A DNA stretch of 64,000 bases. Origin: Alphaproteobacteria bacterium (GTDB lineage Bacteria > Pseudomonadota > Alphaproteobacteria > GCA-2731375). The stretch is taken from assembly GCA_016776605.1 (NCBI GenBank), contig JADHTB010000003.1:248001-312000 (forward strand), given 5' to 3'. A model generated the notes under the pieces. That model worked only from the letters and a program-made list of their open reading frames with translations, made no database searches and was not told the DNA's origin. Positions 26,623 through 35,200 of the stretch are shown here, piece by piece. Every line of letters starts with the position of its first letter. Positions within the stretch are counted from its first letter, which is position 1. Made by a program: the position numbers and the translations under genes.

Positions 26623-27495
26623 ATGACTGTTGAATATATGAAGACCATTCGGGAGAAGTATAGCAAGCTGGGCTATGCGCCCTATGGCTGGCACGAGGCG
26701 ACGGACGCGCCGCCCTGGACGCCGCTGGCCAAGCCGCTGTCGGAATGCCGCCTCGGCATGCTGTCCACCGCCGGCACCTATGTCGCCGGGCAGGTGGCTT
26801 ATTTCTACAAGGACGATGCCTCGCACCGGGTCATTCCGTCGGACACGCCTGTAGAGAATTTGCGCTTTTCCCATCTGACCGAAAACTATCTGCCTGATGC
26901 CCGGCGGGACGCGAATTGCGCCTTCCCGATAGAGCCGTTGCGGGCACTGGCCGCCGAAGGCGTGATCGGCGGCGTGGCGGACAATTTTTTCTCCTGCATG
27001 GGCGCGGTCTATTCCAAGCGGCGGGTTGAGGAAGAACTGGCCCCGGCCATGTATGCCGCTTTCGCGGCGGAGGGCGTGGATATCGCCTATCTGGTACCGT
27101 TGTGACCGGTATGTCATCAGACCGTGTGTCTGATCGCACGTTACCTGGAAGAGCGCGGCATTCCGACCATGGTCATGGGGACGGCCCTGGATATCGTCAA
27201 ATTCGGCTGGCCGCCACGGGCCGTGTTTATGGACTTTCCTCTGGGCCACGGCGGCGGCCCGGCCTTTAATCCAGCGCAGCAACTGGCCATCGCGCGGCAG
27301 GCCATGGCGGCATTCGAGAGCATCCAAAGCCCTGGCGAGATCGTTGCCCTGTCCGAAACCTGGCCCGAGGGCGATGCCTGGAAAGCCGCCGCCGCGGACC
27401 AATCCGCCGACGATGTGCGCCAGCCCCGCGACACCACCGTGCGCTACCAGCGGGAAGAAGACCGCCGGCTGGCTGAAGCGGCGGCGGGCGGCTAA
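26623..27495 (+). CDS. GrdB/PrdB-like reductase selenoprotein with in-frame UGA (Sec161)
   Basis: Read straight through TGA at 27103-27105 the frame gives 290 residues. The part before ([37 protein letters not shown]) and the part after ([20 protein letters not shown]) match different halves of the glycine/sarcosine/betaine/D-proline reductase selenoprotein B family. The UGA falls at the family's redox site as U-PV-CH-QTV-C, aligning with the U-x-x-C-H of D-proline reductase PrdB as I recall it. A SECIS-like hairpin follows (27116-27134). ATG 26623 is preferred over 26614, because AAGGAG (26607-26612) would be only one base from 26614. PrdA, GrdA/C/D and selABCD genes are not in the window, so the partner and substrate are unknown. 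The alternative is a nonsense-mutated Cys homolog. The MFS gene starts 9 bp after the stop. Confidence 0.8.
27116..27134 (+). promoter_or_regulatory. SECIS-like hairpin downstream of the in-frame UGA
   Basis: Perfect 7-bp stem ATCAGAC (27116-27122) with GTCTGAT (27128-27134), and a 5-base loop CGTGT with G at its second position. The loop begins 17 bases after the UGA, within the 16-37 base range known for bacterial SECIS elements. Flanking bases can extend the stem with bulges (27113-27115 with 27136-27139). The element is entirely inside the coding sequence, as bacterial SECIS elements are. Confidence 0.72.
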
Positions 27496-27504
27496 GCGGG
27501 GATT

Positions 27505-28779
27505 TTGCCCGCACCAGAAAGCGACGCGGCGGCTGGGGCGGCGGCCGGCACGGGCCCCCACCCCAGGATTACACCCCGCGTTCTGATCCGCGACAGGGAT
27601 TTCCGCCGCATCTGGCTGGCAGGCGGCCTGGGCTGGATGATGCGCTGGCTGGAAATGCTGGCCGTCGGCATCTTCACATTCGAGGTTACGGGTTCGGCCT
27701 TGATGGTCGCCCTGGTCACCATGGCACGGTCGCTGCCGATGTTGTTGTTCAGCGCCTTTACCGGCGCCATCGCCGATCGTTTCGACCGGCGTCTGATGCT
27801 GTTGTGCGGCCTGGGCATGCTGGCCGTGATCTCGAGCGTTTTGGCCTTTCTGGCCCTGACCGGGCGGATCGAATTATGGCACGTGGCCCTGGGCGCTTTT
27901 GCCTCCGGTCTATACGGCACGCTGGAATTTCCGGTTCGGCGCACCATGCTGGGCATTATCGCCGGCAACAAGGCCGGCACGGGGGGCGCCGGCGTCGCCA
28001 TGACCCTGGACAGCGCCACCAACCATTGCATGCGCCTGGTGGGTCCCATCCTGGGCGGTCTGGTTTTGCAGTCCTTTGGCCTGCCGGGGGTCTATGTTCT
28101 GGGCACTATTTTGTTCACCCTGGGTTTTTGGTTTGTCTGGGGCGCCCGCTATGAGTTCACGGCGCGCACCGGCACCGCGCCGCGGATATTGGCACAGATT
28201 GTCGAGGGACTGCGCTATATCCGCTCCAACCAACGGGTAATGGGGACGCTGTTTATTACCATGGTGGTCAACCTTTTCGGCTTTCCCTACGGCGCCATGG
28301 TGCCGGTGATCGGCGCGCAGTTTTTGGGCCAAGAAGCGGTCGCCACGGGCCTGTTGCTGTCGGCTGATGCCACGGGGGCATTGCTGGGCGCCGTGATGAT
28401 CGCCAATTTTGCCCGGCCCCGTCATTTCACGCGGATTTATTTCTATGGCTCCATCATCTTTCTGTGCGGCATTTTGGCCTTTTCCCTGTCGCGGTGGTAT
28501 CCCATGTCTCTGGGCTTTTTGTTTCTGGCCGGCCTGGGCGTTTCCGGCTTTGCCGCCATGCAAAGCACCATCGTCTTCACCGCCGCCCCGCCGGAAATGC
28601 GCAGCCGGCTGATGGGTGTGCTGGCGGTCTGCATCGGGGTCAACCCATTGGGTGTCCTGCAATTGGGTCTGTTGGCTGATCGCTTCGGCGGCGCCACGGC
28701 GGTCAGCATCATGGCCTGCGAGGGGTTGACCGCACTGGTTCTGGCCGGCCTGATCTGGCCGCACTTGCGCCGCCGATAG
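27505..28779 (+). CDS. MFS transporter (MFS_3-like), paralog of the gene at 8428
   Basis: 424 residues from a TTG at 27505, which sits close behind GCGGGG; the first 20 residues are Ala/Gly/Pro-rich and the first helix starts near residue 37. About 12 helices; motif A-like [13 protein letters not shown] after helix 2. It begins 9 bp after the selenoprotein gene, so the two are probably cotranscribed, and it may move that enzyme's substrate or product. Confidence 0.83.
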   Translation: MPAPESDAAAGAAAGTGPHPRITPRVLIRDRDFRRIWLAGGLGWMMRWLEMLAVGIFTFEVTGSALMVALVTMARSLPMLLFSAFTGAIADRFDRRLMLLCGLGMLAVISSVLAFLALTGRIELWHVALGAFASGLYGTLEFPVRRTMLGIIAGNKAGTGGAGVAMTLDSATNHCMRLVGPILGGLVLQSFGLPGVYVLGTILFTLGFWFVWGARYEFTARTGTAPRILAQIVEGLRYIRSNQRVMGTLFITMVVNLFGFPYGAMVPVIGAQFLGQEAVATGLLLSADATGALLGAVMIANFARPRHFTRIYFYGSIIFLCGILAFSLSRWYPMSLGFLFLAGLGVSGFAAMQSTIVFTAAPPEMRSRLMGVLAVCIGVNPLGVLQLGLLADRFGGATAVSIMACEGLTALVLAGLIWPHLRRR

Positions 28780-28886
28780 CGCCAAAACCGCAGGCGCCGA
28801 TGGTATCGATTTGTGCTCTCGGCCCAGGCCATTTATATTGCCGTAACTGTATGCCGCCCCGTCGCGGCGCTGGAGAGCCAACCTGA

Positions 28887-31790
28887 ATGACGATTGTAAA
28901 TGAGGCTGCGGCCCAAGACGCTGCGCGGGTCGATCTGTCGCCAAGAGTATCCGACGAAATCAAATACACTACCTGCTACATGTGCGCCTGCCGCTGCGGC
29001 ATCAAGGTGCATCTGCGCGATGGCGAATTGCGCTATATCGAGGGCAACCGCAACCATCCGGTCAATCGCGGCGTGCTCTGCGCCAAGGGCTCGGCCGGGA
29101 TCATGCAGCATCATTCGCCGGCGCGGTTGTCACAGCCCCTGTTGCGGGTGGGCGAACGGGGCAGCGGTGAATTCCGCGCCATTGGCTGGGACGAGGCGAT
29201 GGCGCTGGCCACATCCTGGTTGGACCCGATCCGCAAGCAGGACCCGCGCAAACTGGCCTTTTTCACCGGCCGGGATCAAAGCCAGGCATTGACGGGTTGG
29301 TGGGCCAGCCAGTTCGGCACGCCAAATCACGCGGCCCACGGCGGTTTTTGCTCGGTCAATATGGCGGCGGCGGGATTATATTCCATCGGCGGCTCGTTCT
29401 GGGAGTTTGGCGAGCCCGACTGGGACCATTGCCGCTATTTCATGATGTTCGGGGTAGCGGAAGACCACGATTCCAATCCTATCAAGACCGGCCTGGCGAA
29501 CCTGAAGGGACGCGGCGCGAAATACGTCGCCGTCAACCCGGTGCGCACGGGCTATGCCGCTATCGCCGATGAATGGCTGGCCGTTACGCCGGGCAGTGAT
29601 GGTCTGCTTGTCCTGGCTCTGGTGCATGAATTGCTGCGCGGCGGCAAGGTCGATCTGGATTATCTGGCCCGCTACACCAACGCGCCCTGGCTGGTGATCG
29701 AAGCTCCAGGCGCCGATGATGACGGCTTGTTCGCCCGCGATGAGGACGGCCAGCCTTTGTGTTGGGATAGCGCCCAAAACGCCGCCGTCAGCGCAATGGA
29801 TACGGGCATTTCCCCCAGCCTGAAAGACCGCGTCACCCTGCCCGATGGCCGCAAGGCGGTGCCGGTGTTCCATCTGTTGGCGGAGCGTTATCTGGATGCG
29901 CAATACGGCCCCGACGCGGTGGCCGACCAGACCGGCATTTCGGCGGATGATATTCGCCGGATCGCCGGCGAAATGGCCCATGCCGCCTTCGCCGAGGAAG
30001 TGGTGCTGGACGTGCCCTGGACCGATTGGACCGGGCGCCGGCACGAACAGATGATCGGCCGCCCCGTGGCCATTCATGCCATGCGCGGCATTTCGGCCCA
30101 CGCCAACGGTTTTCAGACCTGCCGCGCCCTGCATCTGTTGCAAATGCTGTTGGGCAGCATTGATGTGCCGGGGGGCTTTCGCTATAAACCGCCCTTTCCC
30201 AAACCTGCGCCGCCTGGCCTGAAGCCCGCCGGCAAGCCAGGCGATGTGGTGCCGGGTCAGCCCCTGGGCGGGCCACCCCTGGGCTTTCCCCAAGGGCCGG
30301 ATGATCTGTTGGTGGAAGCCGATGGCACCCCCTGCCGTATCGATCATGCATTTTCCTGGGACGCGCCCATGTCGGCCCACGGCATGATGCATACGGTGAT
30401 CGCCAACGCCTGGCGCGGCGATCCCTATCCCATCGATACTTTGTTCATGTACATGGCCAACATGGCCTGGAATTCGTCCATGAACACCACAGATGTCATG
30501 ACCATGCTGACGGACAAGGACCCCGACAGCGGTGAATACAAGATCCCGCATATCATCTATTCCGACGCCTATTATTCCGAGACCGTGGCTTATGCGGATC
30601 TGATCCTGCCCGACACCACTTATTTGGAGCGCTGGGACTGTGTCTCCATGCTGGACCGCCCGATCTCCAACGCTGATGGGCCCGCGGACGCAATCCGCCA
30701 GCCGGTCCTGACCCCCGACCGCGACGTTCGCCCGTTTCAGGATGTGCTGTTGGACCTGGGCGTACGCCTGGGCCTGCCCGGATTGCTGGACGAGGCCGGC
30801 GCGGCCCGCTATCCCGGCGGCTATCCGGACTATCTGGCCAATCACGAACGCAGCCCCGGCGTTGGTTCGCTGGCGGGCTGGCGCGGCATCGACGGCGACA
30901 GTCATGGCAAGGGCGCGGCCAATCCGAACCAGCTTGACCGTTATGTGGAAAATGAATGTTTCTGGCGCGATGAACTGGCCCCCGGTCAGCGCTATTTCAA
31001 ACATGCCAACAAGGATTATCTGGAATATGCCGTAAAGATGGGTTTCATCGGCGCGGCGCAACCGGTGGTCTTGCAATTATATACCGAGTCGCTGCAACGC
31101 TTTCGCCTGGCCGCGCGCGGCGTGGGCGACCAGCAACCGCCCGAGGGACACCGCAAGCGGATCGAGAGGTTTTTCGATCCCCTGCCCATCTGGTATCCAC
31201 CCAGCGCCGTGGACGGCGCAGTGGCGGAGGATTATCCCCTGCACGCGATTAGCCAGCGGCCGGCGGCCATGTATCATTCCTGGGGCTCGCAGAATGCTTG
31301 GTTGCGGCAGATCCATACGGCCAATCGCCTGTATATTTCCGAGGCTGTGGCCCGCGAAAAGGGTATCGAGGACGACGGCTGGGCCTATCTCGAAAGCCGC
31401 CATGGCCGCATCAAGGCCCAGGTGCGGATCATGGCCGGGGTCAACGAGCACACGGTCTGGACCTGGAACGCCATCGGCAAGCGCTCCGGCGCCTGGAACC
31501 TGGCGGCGGATGCACCGGAGTCCGAAAAGGGATTTCTGTTGAACCATCTGATCGAGGATCTGTTGCCCCCCGACCAAAATGGCGAACGAATGCCCAACGC
31601 CGATCCCATCACCGGCCAGGCCGCCTGGTTCGATTTGCGGGTCCGTATATCAAAGGCGCCGGCGGGTGCGGAAGCGTCAGAGCCCGCCTTTACGGCCTTG
31701 CCGTTGCCGCCCGGTGTGGCAGCCCGGCCGGACATGCTGCGCTATGGCGCCAAATCCAGGAACACGAAGCCCGGGGGCGGCAAATCATGA
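28887..31790 (+). CDS. soeA: Molybdopterin oxidoreductase catalytic subunit (SoeA-like)
   Basis: 967 residues of the DMSO-reductase family. The [4Fe-4S] motif is Cys30-x2-Cys33-x3-Cys37-x27-Cys65 (CYMCACRC, then VLCAKG). The likely molybdenum ligand is Cys155 in HGGFCSVN. There is no twin-arginine signal, so the enzyme is cytoplasmic, as known for SoeABC sulfite dehydrogenase and unlike the periplasmic PhsA/PsrA or DmsA enzymes. It oxidises sulfite to sulfate with electrons to the quinone pool, if the SoeA assignment holds. Translation overlaps soeB by ATGA. The assignment rests on the three-gene set and on the absent signal peptide. Confidence 0.82.
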   Translation: MTIVNEAAAQDAARVDLSPRVSDEIKYTTCYMCACRCGIKVHLRDGELRYIEGNRNHPVNRGVLCAKGSAGIMQHHSPARLSQPLLRVGERGSGEFRAIGWDEAMALATSWLDPIRKQDPRKLAFFTGRDQSQALTGWWASQFGTPNHAAHGGFCSVNMAAAGLYSIGGSFWEFGEPDWDHCRYFMMFGVAEDHDSNPIKTGLANLKGRGAKYVAVNPVRTGYAAIADEWLAVTPGSDGLLVLALVHELLRGGKVDLDYLARYTNAPWLVIEAPGADDDGLFARDEDGQPLCWDSAQNAAVSAMDTGISPSLKDRVTLPDGRKAVPVFHLLAERYLDAQYGPDAVADQTGISADDIRRIAGEMAHAAFAEEVVLDVPWTDWTGRRHEQMIGRPVAIHAMRGISAHANGFQTCRALHLLQMLLGSIDVPGGFRYKPPFPKPAPPGLKPAGKPGDVVPGQPLGGPPLGFPQGPDDLLVEADGTPCRIDHAFSWDAPMSAHGMMHTVIANAWRGDPYPIDTLFMYMANMAWNSSMNTTDVMTMLTDKDPDSGEYKIPHIIYSDAYYSETVAYADLILPDTTYLERWDCVSMLDRPISNADGPADAIRQPVLTPDRDVRPFQDVLLDLGVRLGLPGLLDEAGAARYPGGYPDYLANHERSPGVGSLAGWRGIDGDSHGKGAANPNQLDRYVENECFWRDELAPGQRYFKHANKDYLEYAVKMGFIGAAQPVVLQLYTESLQRFRLAARGVGDQQPPEGHRKRIERFFDPLPIWYPPSAVDGAVAEDYPLHAISQRPAAMYHSWGSQNAWLRQIHTANRLYISEAVAREKGIEDDGWAYLESRHGRIKAQVRIMAGVNEHTVWTWNAIGKRSGAWNLAADAPESEKGFLLNHLIEDLLPPDQNGERMPNADPITGQAAWFDLRVRISKAPAGAEASEPAFTALPLPPGVAARPDMLRYGAKSRNTKPGGGKS

Positions 31791-32533
31791 CCTCGTTACC
31801 GAAGCAAGCGCCGGCAAAACGCCTTGGTCTGGTGATCGACCTGGATACCTGTGTCGGCTGTCATGCCTGCGCGGTGAATTGCAAGGAATGGAACACCACC
31901 GGTTATCACGCGCCCCTGCCCGATAGCGATCCCTATGGCAAGGATGTGGACGGAGTCTGGTTAAACCGCGTGCATGGCTATGAAACCGGCCCGGCGGCGG
32001 GACTGGATTCAGGAAAAGCGGGGCGAACGGTCTATTTCCCCCGCTCCTGCCTGCATTGCGAAGAGGCGCCCTGTGTCACCGTCTGCCCGACCGGGGCATC
32101 CTATAAACGCACGGAAGATGGCATCGTCCTGGTCGAGGAAGACAAATGCATCGGTTGCAAGCTGTGTTCCTGGGCCTGTCCCTATGGCGCCCGGGAATTC
32201 GATACGGACGGCGGCGTGATGAAAAAATGCACCCTGTGCATCGACCGCATCTATAACGAAAATCTGGAAGAGGTTGAGCGGCAGCCGGCCTGTGTCAACG
32301 CCTGTCCGGCTAAGGCCCGGCATTTCGGCGATTTCAACGATCCGGATTCAAATGTTTCCACGCTGACCGCCGCCCGTGGCGGGGTCGAGCTGCTGCCGGA
32401 AATGGGCCTGAAGCCGACGAACCGTTATCTGCCGCCCCGGCCCAGCGCCACCGTGGGCGATGGCGCCAGCCTGCAGGATGCCCCCGCCGCCGGCGGCTTC
32501 CTGGGCTGGATCGATCAAGTATTGTCGCGTTAG
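31787..32533 (+). CDS. soeB: Four-cluster ferredoxin electron-transfer subunit (SoeB-like)
   Basis: 248 residues from ATG 31787, overlapping the soeA stop. Four cysteine groups are visible: CVGCHACAVNC, CLHCEEAPCVTVCP, CIGCKLCSWACP and CTLCIDR with CVNACP. These are the four [4Fe-4S] sites of DmsB/PsrB/SoeB-type subunits that carry electrons from the molybdenum subunit to the membrane anchor. There is no signal sequence. The open frame extends upstream into soeA but only the part after 31787 is real. Confidence 0.88.
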   Translation: MTSLPKQAPAKRLGLVIDLDTCVGCHACAVNCKEWNTTGYHAPLPDSDPYGKDVDGVWLNRVHGYETGPAAGLDSGKAGRTVYFPRSCLHCEEAPCVTVCPTGASYKRTEDGIVLVEEDKCIGCKLCSWACPYGAREFDTDGGVMKKCTLCIDRIYNENLEEVERQPACVNACPAKARHFGDFNDPDSNVSTLTAARGGVELLPEMGLKPTNRYLPPRPSATVGDGASLQDAPAAGGFLGWIDQVLSR

Positions 32534-32561
32534 TTGTGGCGTAAAGCGTAGAGATTAGAGC

Positions 32562-33518
32562 ATGCAACCAGCCTATTCCGTTATTTTCCTGACCACCGCC
32601 ACCGGCGCCGGCTACGGCCTGTTGGCCCTGTTGGGTGTGCTGCGCGCCATGGGCAGCCTGCCTGATGAACGCGCCTTTGGCCTGTTCGCCCTGGGCCTGG
32701 CGCTGACCCTGATCACAGCCGGGCTGTTGGCCTCGGCGGCCCATCTGGGCCGGCCGGAGCGGGCCTGGCGGGCCTTCAGCCAATGGCGTTCATCCTGGCT
32801 GTCCCGGGAAGGGGTTTTGGCCATGGCCGGTTATGGCCCGGCAGCGCTGTTCGCCTTTGCCTGGCTGGTCCTACAACGCAACGACGGCCTTTGGCCCCTG
32901 GCCGGCCTGGCGGCGGCGGTATTGTCCGTCGCCACTGTCTACAGCACGGCGATGATTTATCGCTCCCTGGCCGCTATTCCCCGTTGGCATCACCCCCTGG
33001 TGGCGCCGGTTTATCTGATACTGGCGCTGTCTACCGGCGCCCTGTGGCTGAACGCCGTGCTGGCGCCATTCGCCAGTAACAATGGTGGCCATGCCCTGTT
33101 GCAGGCCATCTGCTTTGCCGCCGTGGCCGCCGCCTGGTTGTTAAAAATCGCCTATTGGCGGGCGATTGACGGCGCCACGGGCGAGAGCAGCACCGCCACG
33201 GCGACGGGACTGAGCGGCCTGGGTTCGGTCCGCCCCCTGGACCCGCCGCACGTGCAGGACAATTACCTGCTGAAGGAAATGGGTTTCGCCATCGCCCGCA
33301 AGCACGCCGCCAAGCTGCACCGCCTGACCCATTTGCTGGCCTTCCTGGTGCCCCTGATCCTGATCGTCATCCAGGCGACCGCCCCCGGCCCGCTAAGTAT
33401 GGCGGCAGCGGCCCTGGCGGCGGTGTCCGTCAGCTTCGGCGTCGTCGTCGAACGCTGGCTATTCTTCGCCGAAGCCCAGCACAAGGTGATGCTGTACTAC
33501 GGCGCGGAGAACATATAA
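32562..33518 (+). CDS. soeC: DmsC/SoeC-type membrane anchor subunit
   Basis: 318 residues with about eight hydrophobic helices (for example AYSVIFLTTATGAGYGLLAL at the N-terminus). The N-terminal SVIFLTTATGAGYGLL and the GRPERAWRAFSQWRSSWLSREGV pattern (split across residues 66-89) match DmsC-family quinone-interacting anchors. It lies 28 bp after soeB, completing the three-subunit operon. It probably binds quinone and anchors SoeAB to the inner face of the cytoplasmic membrane. Confidence 0.87.
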   Translation: MQPAYSVIFLTTATGAGYGLLALLGVLRAMGSLPDERAFGLFALGLALTLITAGLLASAAHLGRPERAWRAFSQWRSSWLSREGVLAMAGYGPAALFAFAWLVLQRNDGLWPLAGLAAAVLSVATVYSTAMIYRSLAAIPRWHHPLVAPVYLILALSTGALWLNAVLAPFASNNGGHALLQAICFAAVAAAWLLKIAYWRAIDGATGESSTATATGLSGLGSVRPLDPPHVQDNYLLKEMGFAIARKHAAKLHRLTHLLAFLVPLILIVIQATAPGPLSMAAAALAAVSVSFGVVVERWLFFAEAQHKVMLYYGAENI

Positions 33519-33524
33519 GGCATC

Positions 33525-34412
33525 TCAAACTTGCGTTAGCGCGTGGCTTTGCGCATCGGGTCGGGCCGGGATGATCCGTGCCGACGGTGTCTTGCCATCG
33601 GGCTGTTCTTTCAGGAACCCAATGAGCCCATTGCAGATTTGCGTGTTGGCAAGGATGCGCGTGTGCCCGAGGCGATCAGAGAAAATAGACCTGGCACCCG
33701 GCCAGGCCGCCGCAACCTCTTCGGCTTGGGAGAATGGAACTTGCGGATCGTTTCGGTCGTGGATTATCAGCACCGGTTCGGTCCTTTGCGCCGCGAGGCG
33801 GCGGGCATCCAATTGCAACGCCGGGACGCCGACGGTTTTGTCAATTTTCCTCAGGAATGCCTCCGTGGCCGACGCGCCGAAACCGACGTTGCGACAGACC
33901 GCGCGAAGCATGAACTCCAATGACGCCGGCATGGAAACAAGCGCGACCCGCTGCATACTGGTGCCATGGCAGAGCGCGAGAACCGTGCCGACCGCACCCA
34001 TGGAATGTCCGATGATTGCGAAAAAAGGCCCTAAAGCTTCAGCGGTGGCATGGATTGCCTCGCCGAACTTTACCGGATTTGAATTTTGCCCATCTGATAG
34101 TCCATGCCCGGGAGGATCGAGCGAAATGACTTCAAAGCCAGCATCCACGAGCAGAGGGACCAGGATCGCGAATTGACTGAAGCGCCCTTCCCAACCATGC
34201 ACCAGCATCACCTTGGGACCCTTGCCCCAACGGCGGAGCCCCATGCCGAAAGTCGTCACAAGAACTTCGTCGGCTTCGGGGATTCCCATTTCCCAGTCCT
34301 TCGGTTTTGCGTTCCGTACGCGAAAGAATTGGCCGGCCAGCCAATTCGCCGCCGCCAAAGGAGTGGTACGCGACCACAAACCAATTCCGGTACGTATGAA
34401 CCAACCCTGCAT
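33525..34412 (-). CDS. Alpha/beta-hydrolase
   Basis: 295 residues. The oxyanion-hole HGWEGR, the nucleophile elbow GHSMG (about residue 136), an acidic residue in IIHDRNDPQVP and a late histidine in DRLGHTRIL form a complete catalytic triad. The N-terminal roughly 25 residues are hydrophobic and may associate with the membrane. It is divergent from a TetR-family gene across a spacer with two operator-like sites, so it is the likely target of that regulator. The substrate is unknown. Confidence 0.85.
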   Translation of the reverse strand: MQGWFIRTGIGLWSRTTPLAAANWLAGQFFRVRNAKPKDWEMGIPEADEVLVTTFGMGLRRWGKGPKVMLVHGWEGRFSQFAILVPLLVDAGFEVISLDPPGHGLSDGQNSNPVKFGEAIHATAEALGPFFAIIGHSMGAVGTVLALCHGTSMQRVALVSMPASLEFMLRAVCRNVGFGASATEAFLRKIDKTVGVPALQLDARRLAAQRTEPVLIIHDRNDPQVPFSQAEEVAAAWPGARSIFSDRLGHTRILANTQICNGLIGFLKEQPDGKTPSARIIPARPDAQSHALTQV

Positions 34413-34508
34413 ATTTCTGTCCTTTCAGCTGCTGGCTGATTTTCGTTCTCCGCAAGCTTGTGGAGGCTTCGGACTGGCGAATAAACAAAAATCACGGAAA
34501 ATATAATA

Positions 34509-34555
34509 ATTATGATCGTAATCAATACTCTTTTTGATTATGATTGCAATCATTA
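34509..34555. promoter_or_regulatory. Two-copy operator-like sites between hydrolase and TetR genes
   Basis: A 19-bp sequence occurs at 34509-34527 (ATTATGATCGTAATCAATA) and 34537-34555 (ATTATGATTGCAATCATTA), with 16 of 19 bases equal and starts 28 bp apart. The second copy contains a perfect 14-bp palindrome, ATGATTGCAATCAT (34540-34553). The location, 30 bp before the regulator's start, fits autoregulation and joint control of the divergent hydrolase gene. Confidence 0.7.
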
Positions 34556-34585
34556 ATTTCTCGGCAGCGAAAAGGACGGCGAATA

Positions 34586-35200
34586 ATGAAAGTCTCAAGG
34601 AAACAGGCAGCGGAAAATCGCGCGGCAATCGTCGATGCCGCAGAGCGTTTGTTTCGGGAACGTGGTTTCGAGGGCGTTAGCATTCCAGAAATCACAAAGG
34701 CGGCCGGTTTAACCCATGGCGGATTCTACAAGAGTTTTGGCTCAAAAAATGCCCTGGCCGCCGAGGCCTGTGAGAAATCGTTTGAGCATGCGAATGAATG
34801 GCTTGCATCGGCCAAATCCGCCAGTGGCGGTCGGGGTGGGGGTCTGGCGGAATATTTTACCAATTATCTCTCCACCCGGCATCGGGACGACAGTCGTGGT
34901 GGCTGCCCGATGGCTGCTTTTGCAACAGACGTCCACCGGCAATGCGACGGTGTTCAGGAAACATTTTCACTGGGCGTGGATAGGTATCTGGCCAACCTGG
35001 AGGATAACCTTTCAAGTCAGTCCGATGTATCGACGCCGGTCCAGGAGGAAGCGATCGCGGCGTTGACGATGATCGTCGGGGCAATGGCCCTCTCGAGAGC
35101 AACCAAAGGCTCCAATAAGCGCCTGTCTGATAGGATACTGCGCCAAACCAAGCTTAACTTGGAAAAGCTAAACTGCGGCGCGGTTAGCGCCAGGGGCTGA
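34586..35200 (+). CDS. TetR/AcrR-family transcriptional regulator
   Basis: 204 residues from ATG 34586 (AAAGGA upstream). The N-terminal helix-turn-helix runs from AAIVDAAERLFRERGFEGVSI to THGGFYKSFGSKNAL, the classic TetR DNA-binding domain. The C-terminal ligand domain contains a GGCPMAAFATD segment as in related TetR_C proteins. It lies opposite the alpha/beta-hydrolase gene and behind two palindromic sites. Its 3' end overlaps the convergent crotonase gene by 17 bp. Confidence 0.92.
   Translation: MKVSRKQAAENRAAIVDAAERLFRERGFEGVSIPEITKAAGLTHGGFYKSFGSKNALAAEACEKSFEHANEWLASAKSASGGRGGGLAEYFTNYLSTRHRDDSRGGCPMAAFATDVHRQCDGVQETFSLGVDRYLANLEDNLSSQSDVSTPVQEEAIAALTMIVGAMALSRATKGSNKRLSDRILRQTKLNLEKLNCGAVSARG

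Noticed and set aside
26614..27105. Treating the 163-codon frame as a complete gene ending at the TGA
   Set aside because: The family's conserved C-terminal half continues in the same frame directly after the TGA, so a stop there would remove half the protein.
27124..27495. A separate 123-codon gene
   Set aside because: It has no ribosome-binding site, and its first codon is a leucine codon in the middle of the redox motif; it is the second part of the selenoprotein gene.
25381..27561. A 726-residue frame on the minus strand, more than twice the GAPDH length
   Set aside because: The part upstream of ATG 26424 is antisense to the selenoprotein gene and has no recognisable domain; long antisense frames are common in this GC-rich sequence.
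29376..31076. 566-residue minus-strand frame
   Set aside because: Complete antisense shadow of soeA without domain character.
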